From NCBI RefSeq assembly GCF_001969445.1, contig NZ_CP017297.1, positions 1,798,001-1,862,000 of the forward strand: a stretch of DNA of 64,000 bases, in the 5' to 3' direction. Position 1 is the first letter of the stretch. Every line of letters begins with the position of its first letter. The position numbers and the translations under genes are program-made. Source of the stretch: Brachybacterium sp. P6-10-X1 (GTDB taxonomy: Bacteria; Actinomycetota; Actinomycetes; Actinomycetales; Dermabacteraceae). This document shows positions 17,360-25,558 of this stretch, piece by piece. The notes below the pieces were generated by a model, which was given only the letters and a program-made list of their open reading frames with translations, had not been told where the DNA came from and ran no database searches.

Positions 17360-18613
17360 TCAGACCCGCTGCGCCGACAGCACGGTGAAGCGGCGGTCCC
17401 GGGCCCGCTGACGCACAGGACCGACGCGGTGCTCCACCTCGGTGCGGTAGCGCAGGTGGGAGTTGTGCACGAACCACAGCTCGCCGCCGGGCCGCAGCAC
17501 GCGGGCGGCGGCGTCCAGCAGCCCCTGCACCAGGGTCGCGTCGACCGCGGTGCCGTCGTGGAAGGGTGGATTCAGCAGCAGCAGGTCGGCGCTGCGGTCG
17601 GCCACCCGGAACAGCGAATCGTCCCAGGCCACCTCCGTGTCCTCACGGTCCAGACCGTTCGCATCGAGGGTCGCCCGGGTCGAGGCGACCGCGTCGGCGT
17701 CGTCGTCGCTGCCCAGCACGTGCGCCGCCGGCAGCGCCGCAGCGAGGTAGGCCGTCAGCAGTCCGTTGCCGCTGCCCAGGTCGATCGCCCGGGCGATCGG
17801 TGCGGCCTCCGTCTCCGTCCGGCCGACCAGATGCCGGTCCAGCGCTTCCAGCAGCAGAAGGCTGCCGGCATCGGCCGTGGCGCCGCTGAACACCCCGCCG
17901 ATCCCGCGCAGCTCGAGCGCCGAGCGCGTCCCGAGCATCGTGAGGTGGGCGACGCCGTGGCCTACCGGGAGCGGCGACAGCTCCTCACGCGGCGCGGCGG
18001 CCACGAGGGCGCGGGACTTGCCCAGCCCGCGGGAGGCGCGCACCTCGGCGAAGACGCCGCCGAGCACGACGTTCTGGGTGCGGGTCATGTGCTTCACGCG
18101 CGCTCCGGCCACCACCGTGACCTCCCCGGCCCGGGAGATCTCCACGGCGCGGTGCTCGAGATCGGCGAGCGACTTCGGCAGGCGCATCATGACCAGGTGC
18201 GGACGGGACGCGGCGGCGATCTCGGCGAGAGAGGCGGGCTGGTCGCCGCCCGGGACCTCCAGGTGGCCCGCGGTGACCTCCTCGGAGAAGCGGGCGCGCA
18301 GGGCCAGGGTGGTCGCATGCGAGACCGCCCAGGACACCACGGCCCCGCCGCCCCCGCGCCGGTCCAGCGCGGCGGCGGTGAGCTCGCCGGTGACGTCGTC
18401 GACCACCAGCACGGTGCCGGGCCCGCCCGGCCCGCCCTCCTCGGCGGCGGTCCGCAGGATCACGCGGTCGGTCTGGTCCGGCCCGCTCGGGGCATCGGCG
18501 GTGCGCGCGGTGTCGTCGGTGCTCGGCACCTCGGCGGCTCCGAGGTGACCGACGGTGTTCACATCGGTGGTGCCGGCGGCGCCGGCCGTGGCTTCGTCGT
18601 GCGGATGGGTCAT
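17360..18613 (-). CDS. Class I SAM-dependent methyltransferase, RsmC/RlmG-like
   Basis: A 417-residue protein with an N-terminal degenerate methyltransferase-like domain and a C-terminal catalytic domain. The SAM motif AIDLGSGNGLLTAYLA lies near residue 285 and LLLLNPPFHDG provides the NPPF motif of N2-guanine methyltransferases. This two-domain layout is typical of rRNA m2G enzymes (RsmC, RlmG), and the exact rRNA target cannot be assigned here. The first 50 residues are low-complexity. The ATG at 18613 is 11 nt after the pirin stop, so both are probably co-transcribed. Confidence 0.82.
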   Translation of the reverse strand: MTHPHDEATAGAAGTTDVNTVGHLGAAEVPSTDDTARTADAPSGPDQTDRVILRTAAEEGGPGGPGTVLVVDDVTGELTAAALDRRGGGGAVVSWAVSHATTLALRARFSEEVTAGHLEVPGGDQPASLAEIAAASRPHLVMMRLPKSLADLEHRAVEISRAGEVTVVAGARVKHMTRTQNVVLGGVFAEVRASRGLGKSRALVAAAPREELSPLPVGHGVAHLTMLGTRSALELRGIGGVFSGATADAGSLLLLEALDRHLVGRTETEAAPIARAIDLGSGNGLLTAYLAAALPAAHVLGSDDDADAVASTRATLDANGLDREDTEVAWDDSLFRVADRSADLLLLNPPFHDGTAVDATLVQGLLDAAARVLRPGGELWFVHNSHLRYRTEVEHRVGPVRQRARDRRFTVLSAQRV

Positions 18614-18624
18614 CAGGTCCTCGG

Positions 18625-19671
18625 TCAGGGAGCGGGGTGGCCGACGCGTCCGCGGGAGCGCAGGCGCCCGTTCGGCATCGTCGGGGCGGGAAGGGCCGCC
18701 GGGGTGTGGGCGGCGAAGGGGCCGAACTGCTCGTCGTCCGGGCCGAGGCCGCCGCGCGCGCGGGCGATCTCGGCGATCGGGGCGTCCTCGAGGGCGAGCT
18801 CGACGCCGATCTCGGCCTGGTAGCGGGCCCGGAACTGCTCGATCTCCTCGTGGGTGCGGCCGACGAAGTTCCACCACATGATGATGTCCTCCTCGAGCGG
18901 CTCCCCGCCCAGCAGCATCACCCGCAGGTCCTCCTCCCCCTCGGCGCGCAGCACGAGGTGGTCGGCGCCGTCGGGCAGCAGGGCCAGGTCGCCGCGCTGC
19001 GCACGCGCCTCGTGCTCGCCGGGGCGCAGGTGCGCGCTGCCGCGGTCGACGAGCAGGCCATGCTCGTGGGCGGGATCCAGCTCGATGCGCAGCCAGTGCC
19101 CGGCGACGACGTCGATCTGAACCATGCTCAGCGCGGTGTCGGTGACCAGGGGGCTGACGTCCTCGAGCACGGCGCCGACCTCGTCGGCCGCCCGGAAGCG
19201 GCCCAGGCCGACCCGCACCCGTGCGGTCGTCGTCGCACGTTCGCACGGGGTGTGGACCGCGAACTCCTGGTCGCGGAACCGTGCCCGGTCCGGCAGCGCG
19301 TACCAGAGCTGGACGCCGTGCAGGATCGTGGTGTCGTTGGTGGAGAACTCCGAGTGGGTGATGCCGGAGCCGGCGACCATGAGGTCCACGTCGCCGGGAC
19401 GGACCAGGGCATGGCTGCCGATCGAGTCGCGGTGGGTGATCGCGCCCTCGAACAGCCACGAGACCGTCGCCAGGCCGGTGTGGGGGTGGCGGGCGACCCG
19501 CATGCCCCCGCTCTCGGAGACGTCGTCGGGCCCGAAGTGGTCCGCGAAGCACCAGGCGCCGATCAGCGAGGTCCGGCGTGCCGGCAGCGTGCGGTGCACG
19601 GTCATGCCGCGGGGCCCGCCGAGCGGGACCGCCCGGGGCTCGAGCACGACCACGTCCTGGAAGGAGCTCAT
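18625..19671 (-). CDS. Pirin family protein
   Basis: A 348-residue bicupin. The pirin N-domain runs from RTLPARRTSLIGAWCF through HPHTGLATVSWLFEG, whose His residues are the usual metal ligands, to a RPGDVDLMVAGSGITHSE stretch. The C-terminal cupin follows and includes LLLGG and IIMWWNFVGR, a strong pirin motif. Some pirins are quercetinases or redox-sensing cofactors; the role here is unassigned. It heads the two-gene unit with the methyltransferase. Confidence 0.9.
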   Translation of the reverse strand: MSSFQDVVVLEPRAVPLGGPRGMTVHRTLPARRTSLIGAWCFADHFGPDDVSESGGMRVARHPHTGLATVSWLFEGAITHRDSIGSHALVRPGDVDLMVAGSGITHSEFSTNDTTILHGVQLWYALPDRARFRDQEFAVHTPCERATTTARVRVGLGRFRAADEVGAVLEDVSPLVTDTALSMVQIDVVAGHWLRIELDPAHEHGLLVDRGSAHLRPGEHEARAQRGDLALLPDGADHLVLRAEGEEDLRVMLLGGEPLEEDIIMWWNFVGRTHEEIEQFRARYQAEIGVELALEDAPIAEIARARGGLGPDDEQFGPFAAHTPAALPAPTMPNGRLRSRGRVGHPAP

Positions 19672-19790
19672 GGATCGAGTGTAGGGGCGCGCGAGGACGG
19701 TCGGTCCGGCTCCGACCCGGTCGCTCGTCCCCGGCCCTCGCTCCCGGTGGCCCTCTTCCCTCCCTGCCGTGGCCTGCGTACCGTGACCGC

Positions 19791-20927
19791 ATGTCGACGC
19801 CGACCACCCCCGCCGCCCAGCTGCTGTCCCGCGCCGTCGCCGACGGCATCGTCCCGGGCGGGGTCATCGCCCACGGCCACGACCCGGAGCCGGTCGCCGT
19901 CGGGGCGATGTCCGTCGGCGGCCCGCCGATGCCCGCCGACGCGATCTTCCGCATCCAGTCGATGACCAAGCTGGTCACCACGGTCGCCGCGCTGCGCCTG
20001 GTCGAGCAGGACGTGCTCGCCCTCGACTCCCCCGTGGCGACCTGGCTGCCGGAGCTGGCCGCCCCGCGCGTGCTCACCCGCCCCGAGGCGCCGCTGACGG
20101 ACACCGAGGCGCTGCGGACCCCGATCACCGTGCGCCATCTGCTGACGAACACCTCCGGCGTCGGCATGATCCTGGAGGACACCCCGCTGGCCCGGGAGAT
20201 GACAGCGCGCGGCGTCGAGGCCGGCCCGCTGCCGTCCCCGCTCGGGGCCGACGATTGGATCGCCGCACTGGCGTCCCTCCCCCTGATCGGTCGGCCCGGC
20301 GAGGTGTGGCGCTACCACCACTCCTTCGGCCTGCTGGGGATCCTGCTGTCGAGGATCAGCGGCGGCCCGGCCGGCGACCATCTCGCCGAGACCCTGCTGG
20401 ACCCGCTGGGCATGGCCGATACCGGGTACTTCGTGCCTCGGGAGAAGGCGAACCGCCTCCCCGCCTTCTACCAGGTCGACGGCGAGCAGCTGGTCGAGGC
20501 CGAGCCGCTCGGCGGCGGCTTCCACATCGGCGAGCCGCCCCACGACGTGAGCCACGGCGAGCTGCTCTCCACCGCCGGGGACTACCTGCGGCTGCTGCGG
20601 GCGCTGCGCGACGGGGAGCTGATCAGCCCCGAGCACCTGTGGATGCTGCGCTCCGACCAGGTGCCCGCGGCGGCGAAACGCCCCGAGGCCTTCTTCCCCG
20701 GCTTCTGGGAGCAGACCTCCTGGGGGTTCGGGTTGGCGGTGGTCACCGAGGGACCGCATCGGGGACGCGCCAGCTGGTCCGGCGGCGCGGGCACGGACTA
20801 CTACCTCGACCCCGACGGCACCCTCGGGCTGCTGCTGACCCAGGTGGAGATGGGCGAGCGCATCGCGCCGCTGCTGAAAGCTTTCGGGGAGCTCTCCCCG
20901 TCGGTCGAGGGCAGCGCCCAGCGCTGA
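19791..20927 (+). CDS. Serine hydrolase, class C beta-lactamase/esterase family
   Basis: A protein of about 378 residues. The nucleophile motif SxxK is Ser57-Met-Thr-Lys60 in FRIQSMTKLVTTVAAL, followed by HLLTNTSGVG and a YHHSFGLLG stretch supplying the tyrosine. Toward the end, WSGGAGTDYYLDPD replaces the usual KTG-like box. No signal peptide is visible, so it is probably cytoplasmic and more likely an esterase or peptidase than a true beta-lactamase. It is divergent from the pirin gene. Confidence 0.85.
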   Translation: MSTPTTPAAQLLSRAVADGIVPGGVIAHGHDPEPVAVGAMSVGGPPMPADAIFRIQSMTKLVTTVAALRLVEQDVLALDSPVATWLPELAAPRVLTRPEAPLTDTEALRTPITVRHLLTNTSGVGMILEDTPLAREMTARGVEAGPLPSPLGADDWIAALASLPLIGRPGEVWRYHHSFGLLGILLSRISGGPAGDHLAETLLDPLGMADTGYFVPREKANRLPAFYQVDGEQLVEAEPLGGGFHIGEPPHDVSHGELLSTAGDYLRLLRALRDGELISPEHLWMLRSDQVPAAAKRPEAFFPGFWEQTSWGFGLAVVTEGPHRGRASWSGGAGTDYYLDPDGTLGLLLTQVEMGERIAPLLKAFGELSPSVEGSAQR

Positions 20928-21108
20928 TCACGCGGGGACGGATCCCGCCGGGTCCGCCGTGGATCCCGTCCGAGATCCCGCGGCGGCGAGGGAAGCACCA
21001 GCCTGGTGGCGCCTCGCTCGACGCCGCGGGGATGAGGGGGCGTCATGACCGCCGCGAGGCGGCCCCACCACCGCAACGACGGGTCGTCACGACGGCGGTG
21101 AGGCACCC

Positions 21109-21927
21109 TCACTCCCAGGTCGCGGTCTCCGGATCCACGCCATGGGCCCGGGCGTTCTCCTCGATCACCCGGCGCAGCCATGCGGCGAGCCCCTCGGCAC
21201 GCTGGTCGTAGTGCGCGGCGAACCGCGGGTCCTCGGTGTACGTCCTCCCCAGCACGACCTGCTGCGAGAGCGAGCAGTCGTAGTGCCGGGCGATCGAGGC
21301 GCGATGGCGCTCGGCGAGCGCGTTCGCGTCCTCGCCGCCCGGCTCGACTCCGCGCGCGAGGGCGGCGGCGAGGTCCGCCTCGAGGGCGTCGATCTCGTCC
21401 TTGATCTCCTGCCACTGCTGTGCGTCCCGGTCGCGGGTGCGCGCAGCGGACTGCTTCCACGCGTCGGTGCCGCCCCACCGTTCGCGGGCCTCGTCCTGGT
21501 AGGCGGGGTCCCAGTCGGTGCCGAAGATGCGTGCCTGCTCCTCGGGGCTCAGGGAGGTGGTGGTCTCGTCGGTGGTCATGTCTGTCCTCTCGATCATCTC
21601 GTCGACGGCGGTCGCCGTCTTCTCGAGCCGGCGGATCCGCTCCTGCAGGAGGGTCCGCTGGCGCAGGAGGTGCTCGCGCGGATCGACGCCGGGATCATCG
21701 AGGATCCGGCCGATCTGGGCGAGCGCCAGACCGAGCTCGCGGTAGACGAGCACCCGGTGGATCCGGGCGATGTCGTCCGCGTCGTACAGCCGGTACCCCG
21801 ACCAGCTGCGCCCACCGGGGCGCACCAGGCCGATGCCGTCCCAGTGGTGCAAGGTGCGGACGCTGACGCCGACCAGGTCGGCGACGCGCCCCACGGTGAG
21901 GTCGTCGTGCCCTGTCGTCTCGGTCAT
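21109..21927 (-). CDS. MerR family regulator with TipAS antibiotic-recognition domain
   Basis: A 272-residue regulator. The winged HTH (residues about 10-80) reads TVGRVADLVGVSVRTLHHWD followed by YRLYDADDIARIHRVLVYRE. A long coiled-coil helix follows, and residues about 145-265 match the TipAS domain (REHRASIARHYDCS-like segment, then VDPE). TipA-type activators bind thiopeptides or other amphipathic drugs and autoactivate. A dyad and -35-like TTGACC lie directly upstream, very close to the ATG. Confidence 0.9.
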   Translation of the reverse strand: MTETTGHDDLTVGRVADLVGVSVRTLHHWDGIGLVRPGGRSWSGYRLYDADDIARIHRVLVYRELGLALAQIGRILDDPGVDPREHLLRQRTLLQERIRRLEKTATAVDEMIERTDMTTDETTTSLSPEEQARIFGTDWDPAYQDEARERWGGTDAWKQSAARTRDRDAQQWQEIKDEIDALEADLAAALARGVEPGGEDANALAERHRASIARHYDCSLSQQVVLGRTYTEDPRFAAHYDQRAEGLAAWLRRVIEENARAHGVDPETATWE

Positions 21928-21943
21928 GGGGACCACCTTCCGG

Positions 21944-21965
21944 CCTGACGTCGCGTGAGGGTCAA
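21944..21965 (-). promoter_or_regulatory. Probable MerR/TipA operator and -35 element
   Basis: On the minus strand TTGACC (21960-21965) runs into the dyad CCTCACG-CGA-CGTCAGG (21944-21960), which has one mismatch. MerR-family promoters place such dyads in a stretched -35/-10 spacer. A 19-bp spacer would put the -10 (GAAGGT, a poor match) next to the ATG at 21927, implying an almost leaderless transcript. Confidence 0.5.
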
Positions 21966-22082
21966 GCGCTGCTCCGGGGCGCTCCGGACCGGTGGAGCGC
22001 GATCGGGTCGTGCCGCGATCCTCCCGCAGCCGCCGCGGCGGCACCAGCACGGCGCGGACCGTGCGCCCCGTACGCTGATCGC

Positions 22083-23057
22083 ATGAGCCAGCCCGTCCTG
22101 ATCGACTGCGACACCGGTATCGACGACGCGATCGCCCTGACCTACCTCGCCGCACGGTCCGAGGCCGAGATCGTCGGTGTGGTCTCCAGCGGCGGGAACG
22201 TCGACGTCCACGCCGTCCACCGCAACAACCGGGTGCTCACCGAGCTGCTGCGGCTCGAGGTGCCTGTCTGCCGCGGCGCGGAGTCACCGCTGGTGGCGGA
22301 GCCGATGACCGCGGGAGACACGCACGGCCCGACGGGCCTCGGTCATGCGCACCTGCCGGAGCCGACGCGTCCCGCGGATCCTCGCGAGGGGGCGCAGCTG
22401 TGGGTCGACGCCGCGCGGGAGCGCCCCGGGGAGCTCGTCGGCCTCGTGCTGGGGCCGCACACGAACCTCGCCCTGGCCCTGGAGCTCGATCCCGAGCTGC
22501 CCCGCCTGCTGAAGAGATTGCACGTCATGGGCGGGGCGATCAACCACCGCGGGAACACCGGCCCCACCAGCGAGTGGAACATCGCGGTGGACCCCGAGGC
22601 CGCGCAGCAGGTGCTCGCGGCCTTCGCGACGGCTCCGAGGCGTCCCGTGCTCGGCTCCCTCGAGGCGACCGAGACCGTGCAGTTCGGCCCGGAGACCCTG
22701 AGCCGCGTCGAGGACCTCGCCGGGCGCACCGGGCATCCGGTGGCGAGGATCCTGGTCGACGCCCTGCGCTGGTACTTCGCGTTCCACGAGGCCGACGGCT
22801 TCGGCTGGACGGCGCATGTCCACGACCCGCTCGTGGCCGCCCATGCGGTCACCGGCGACTTCGCGGGCACCCGACCGCTCACGGTGGACGTGGAGCTGGT
22901 CGGCACCCTCACCCGCGGCCAGACCGTGGGCGATGAGCTGGGCCGCTGGGGCCGCGCGCCGAACGTCGACGTCCTCACCGAGGTGCGGGCCCCGGCGCTG
23001 ATCGAGCACCTGCTCGCGACGCTCGAGCACGGCCTGGACCGCCCGACGGGCGCCTGA
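22083..23057 (+). CDS. Nucleoside hydrolase
   Basis: A 324-residue member of the inosine-uridine preferring nucleoside hydrolase family. The N-terminal aspartate cluster VLIDCDTGIDDAIAL (residues about 5-19) binds Ca2+ and activates water. MGGAINHRGNTGPTSEWNIAVDP supplies further conserved residues, and HDPLVAAHAVT provides the C-terminal Asp. It cleaves the N-glycosidic bond of ribonucleosides for salvage. It is divergent from the TipA-like regulator. Confidence 0.93.
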   Translation: MSQPVLIDCDTGIDDAIALTYLAARSEAEIVGVVSSGGNVDVHAVHRNNRVLTELLRLEVPVCRGAESPLVAEPMTAGDTHGPTGLGHAHLPEPTRPADPREGAQLWVDAARERPGELVGLVLGPHTNLALALELDPELPRLLKRLHVMGGAINHRGNTGPTSEWNIAVDPEAAQQVLAAFATAPRRPVLGSLEATETVQFGPETLSRVEDLAGRTGHPVARILVDALRWYFAFHEADGFGWTAHVHDPLVAAHAVTGDFAGTRPLTVDVELVGTLTRGQTVGDELGRWGRAPNVDVLTEVRAPALIEHLLATLEHGLDRPTGA

Positions 23058-23087
23058 GCCACTTCACCGAGCACGCCCCTCGGGCGA

Positions 23088-24038
23088 TCAGCCCAGCGTC
23101 GTGACCTCGACCTCGAAGCAGCGCCGCGGCCCCTTGTCCCCGGATCCGGCGCGCCAGCCGGTGCATCGGACCGTGCCCGCGGAGCTGTCGTCGTAGGCGA
23201 CGAGCACGGTGCCCGGCAGCGTCACCGGAGCGTCGAAGGTGACGTCCCAGCGCAACGGCCGCGAGAGGTCCACGCGGGCTTCGGTGAAAGCGCGCGAGGC
23301 GGTGTACATCCCGTGGGCGATGGCCCGGGGGAAGCCGAAGAGCTTCGCGCTCGGGCCCGAGAGGTGGATCGGGTTCACGTCGCCCGCGACCGCGGCATAC
23401 CGGCGTCCGGTGTCGGCGCCCAGCCGCCATCGACCCGTCGGCCGCGGGGCCTCGAAGGCGGTGCGCTGCCGGGGACGGCGCTCCGTCTGCGGGGAGTCCC
23501 CGTCGGCCGCGGCCTCGGACTCGTCGCCCGTGGCCAGGTAGGTCGAGACGTCGGTCGCGAGGATCGCGCCGTCCTGGCCGAGGATCGTCGAGACCGCCTC
23601 GAAGGTGCGGCCCTTGCGGTGAGGTCGCAGGTCGCGCACGCGGCATTCGACGTCGACCAGCTCCCCGACCCGCACGGGACGGTGCTGGAGCACCTGGTTG
23701 CGCAGGTGCACGAGCCCCAGCAGGGCGAAGGGGAAGTCCCGACGGGCCATCAGGGCGAGCGAGACCGGGAAGGCCAGCACGTGCAGCACCCCCGGGTGGA
23801 CCAGGTCCGTGGCCGGGCCTCCCATCAGGTGATCGAAGTCCCGGGCTCGCGCGGCATCCACGCGCACGTCGCGGACCCGGTAGGCGATGCTCGGCAGCGT
23901 CGGTCCCCGCCGGGCGCCGCGCCGGGCCGAGCGGGGGTCGAGGGCGGCCGCGTACACCGCCGGGAACGACGGCACGTCGGCGAGGTCCCGGACGCGCTCG
24001 GTCGCGCCCGGGGCCGACGTGCTCCGCGCCGCGCTCAC
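23088..24038 (-). CDS. MaoC-like hydratase (double hotdog), HtdX-type
   Basis: A protein of about 316 residues with a degenerate N-terminal hotdog and a C-terminal MaoC domain. The hydratase-2 motif is seen in YAAVAGDVNPIHLSGPSA followed by LFGFPRAIAHGMY, giving the catalytic Asp and His. It should hydrate trans-2-enoyl thioesters. The GTG at 24038 overlaps the FabG4-type stop (GTGA); a GTG at 24062 is possible. The order thiolase, FabG4-type reductase, MaoC matches the M. tuberculosis fadA2-fabG4-htdX cluster, which supports the assignment. Confidence 0.87.
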   Translation of the reverse strand: MSAARSTSAPGATERVRDLADVPSFPAVYAAALDPRSARRGARRGPTLPSIAYRVRDVRVDAARARDFDHLMGGPATDLVHPGVLHVLAFPVSLALMARRDFPFALLGLVHLRNQVLQHRPVRVGELVDVECRVRDLRPHRKGRTFEAVSTILGQDGAILATDVSTYLATGDESEAAADGDSPQTERRPRQRTAFEAPRPTGRWRLGADTGRRYAAVAGDVNPIHLSGPSAKLFGFPRAIAHGMYTASRAFTEARVDLSRPLRWDVTFDAPVTLPGTVLVAYDDSSAGTVRCTGWRAGSGDKGPRRCFEVEVTTLG

Positions 24039-25447
24039 TTCCCCACCATGTTCTGACCGCACACCCGCACGGTCTCACCGCGCAGGCCCCCGGCCTCCGC
24101 GGAGGCGAGGAAGGAGATCGTCTCGGCGACGTCGACGGGCAGCCCGCCCTGCTGCAGCGAGTTCACCCGGCGTGCCACCTCGCGCGTCAGAGCCGGCATC
24201 CGCGCCGTCATCTCGGTCTCGATGAACCCGGGGGCGACCGCGTTCGCGGTGCCTCCGAGGGCCTCGAGCCGCGTGGCGAGGGCGTCGACGAAGGCGATCA
24301 CCCCGGCCTTGGAGGCGGCATAGTTGGTCTGCCCGCGGTTGCCGGCGATGCCGCTGGTGGAGGCCAGCGAGATCACCCGGGGCTGGTCGCCGAGGACCCC
24401 ACCGGTGCCGCCCGCTCCGCCGGCCCCGCCTGCCTCACCTGCTTCACCTGCTTCACCTGCTTCACCTGCTTCACCTGCCGCGATCAGGGCATCGGTGAGG
24501 CTGATCTGGCTGGCGATGTTCACGGCGAGCACCGGATCCCAGCGCTCGGCCGTCATGTTGGCGAACAGCTTGTCTCGCGTGATGCCGGCGTTCAGCACCA
24601 CGACGTCGAGCGTCAGGTCCCGGTCCCGCAGCGCGGCGACCAGGCGCTGCCCCGCGTCCGGTGCGGTGACGTCGAGCTGGATCGGCACGGCGCGCAGCTC
24701 GTTGGCCAGGCGCGAGAGTTCCGTGCCCGCACCGGGCACGTCGAGCACGACCAGACGGGCTCCGTCGTCGGCGAGGGTGCGGGCGATGGCCGCCCCGATG
24801 CCGCGGGCCGCGCCGGTGACCAGGGCTGTGCGCCCGGCCAGCGGGTGCTCGCGGTCCTCGGTCGTCGAACCCGCCGTCGAGGAGACGCGCAGCAGCTGGC
24901 CGGTCACGAAGGCGCTGCGGGCCGAGAGCAGGAATCGCAGCGAGCCCAGCACGCCGGGCGCGGTCAGGCCCACGCCGTCGGCGGCGAGGATCCCGTTCGC
25001 CGTCCCGCCGGCGCGCATCTCATGGGCGAGCGAGCGCAGGAACCCCTCGACCCCGCCGCGGGCGGCGTCCCGGGACGGGTCCTCGCCGCGCGCCGGTCGC
25101 GAGATGGTCACCACCCGCGATCCCGGGGCGAGCGAGCGCATGGCGCCGGCCAGCGGCAGCAGGATGCGACTGAGGTCGGCGGGGGCGGCGATCTCGTCGA
25201 GCACCGCGATCACGGTGCCGACGCTGCGCAGCTCCTCGAAGCGGCGGCGCACATCGGCGCCCCAGTCCAGCAGCTCGCGGGCGATCTGGTCCGCGCCCTC
25301 GGACTCGCCGAGCACGACGACCGGGCCGAGCACTGGCTCGGGGCGGTCCTCCCGGCGCGGCAGCGGCGCGGGGCGGGGCAGGCCGAGCTGCTTCGCGAGG
25401 AGCGTGCCGGGGGCGGAACGGACGAAACGGGTGTAGGCGTCGGTCAT
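24035..25447 (-). CDS. FabG4-type high-molecular-weight 3-oxoacyl reductase
   Basis: A 470-residue SDR, much longer than ordinary FabG (about 245). The N-terminal half is a flavodoxin-like domain (VVVLGESEGADQIARELL). The C-terminal catalytic Rossmann domain starts near residue 205 with VTGAARGIGAAIA and has VLNAGITRD, the Ser of SLASTSG and the YxxxK motif YAASK. This matches mycobacterial FabG4, which reduces 3-oxoacyl-CoA with NADH. A Gly/Glu/Ala repeat of about 29 residues encoded around 24400-24475 interrupts the domain before the strand RVISLAS. Confidence 0.9.
   Translation of the reverse strand: MTDAYTRFVRSAPGTLLAKQLGLPRPAPLPRREDRPEPVLGPVVVLGESEGADQIARELLDWGADVRRRFEELRSVGTVIAVLDEIAAPADLSRILLPLAGAMRSLAPGSRVVTISRPARGEDPSRDAARGGVEGFLRSLAHEMRAGGTANGILAADGVGLTAPGVLGSLRFLLSARSAFVTGQLLRVSSTAGSTTEDREHPLAGRTALVTGAARGIGAAIARTLADDGARLVVLDVPGAGTELSRLANELRAVPIQLDVTAPDAGQRLVAALRDRDLTLDVVVLNAGITRDKLFANMTAERWDPVLAVNIASQISLTDALIAAGEAGEAGEAGEAGEAGGAGGAGGTGGVLGDQPRVISLASTSGIAGNRGQTNYAASKAGVIAFVDALATRLEALGGTANAVAPGFIETEMTARMPALTREVARRVNSLQQGGLPVDVAETISFLASAEAGGLRGETVRVCGQNMVGK
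24431..24475 (-). repeat. Five 9-bp tandem repeats inside the FabG4-type gene
   Basis: Five head-to-tail copies of TGCTTCACC (the first is TGCCTCACC) encode (Gly-Glu-Ala)5 on the minus strand. A related GCC-rich stretch encoding Gly-Gly-Ala repeats adjoins at about 24400-24430. The unit length keeps the frame, so copy number could vary without destroying the protein. Confidence 0.9.
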
Positions 25448-25558
25448 GGGTACCTCCAGGAGACGGGTGAGAGCGCGGCGTCGGGCGCGCGGTTCAGCGG
25501 TGCCGGGAACGGATCCGGGCCGGACCGGCCGGGACGACTCGGCGGTCCCCGCCCCGGC

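Noticed and set aside
17360..20182. A 940-codon minus-strand open frame spanning three loci
   Set aside because: Only its last 417 codons are the methyltransferase. The upstream part is an Arg/Pro/Gly-rich shadow across the pirin gene (minus) and serine-hydrolase gene (plus), whose own frames carry clear family motifs.
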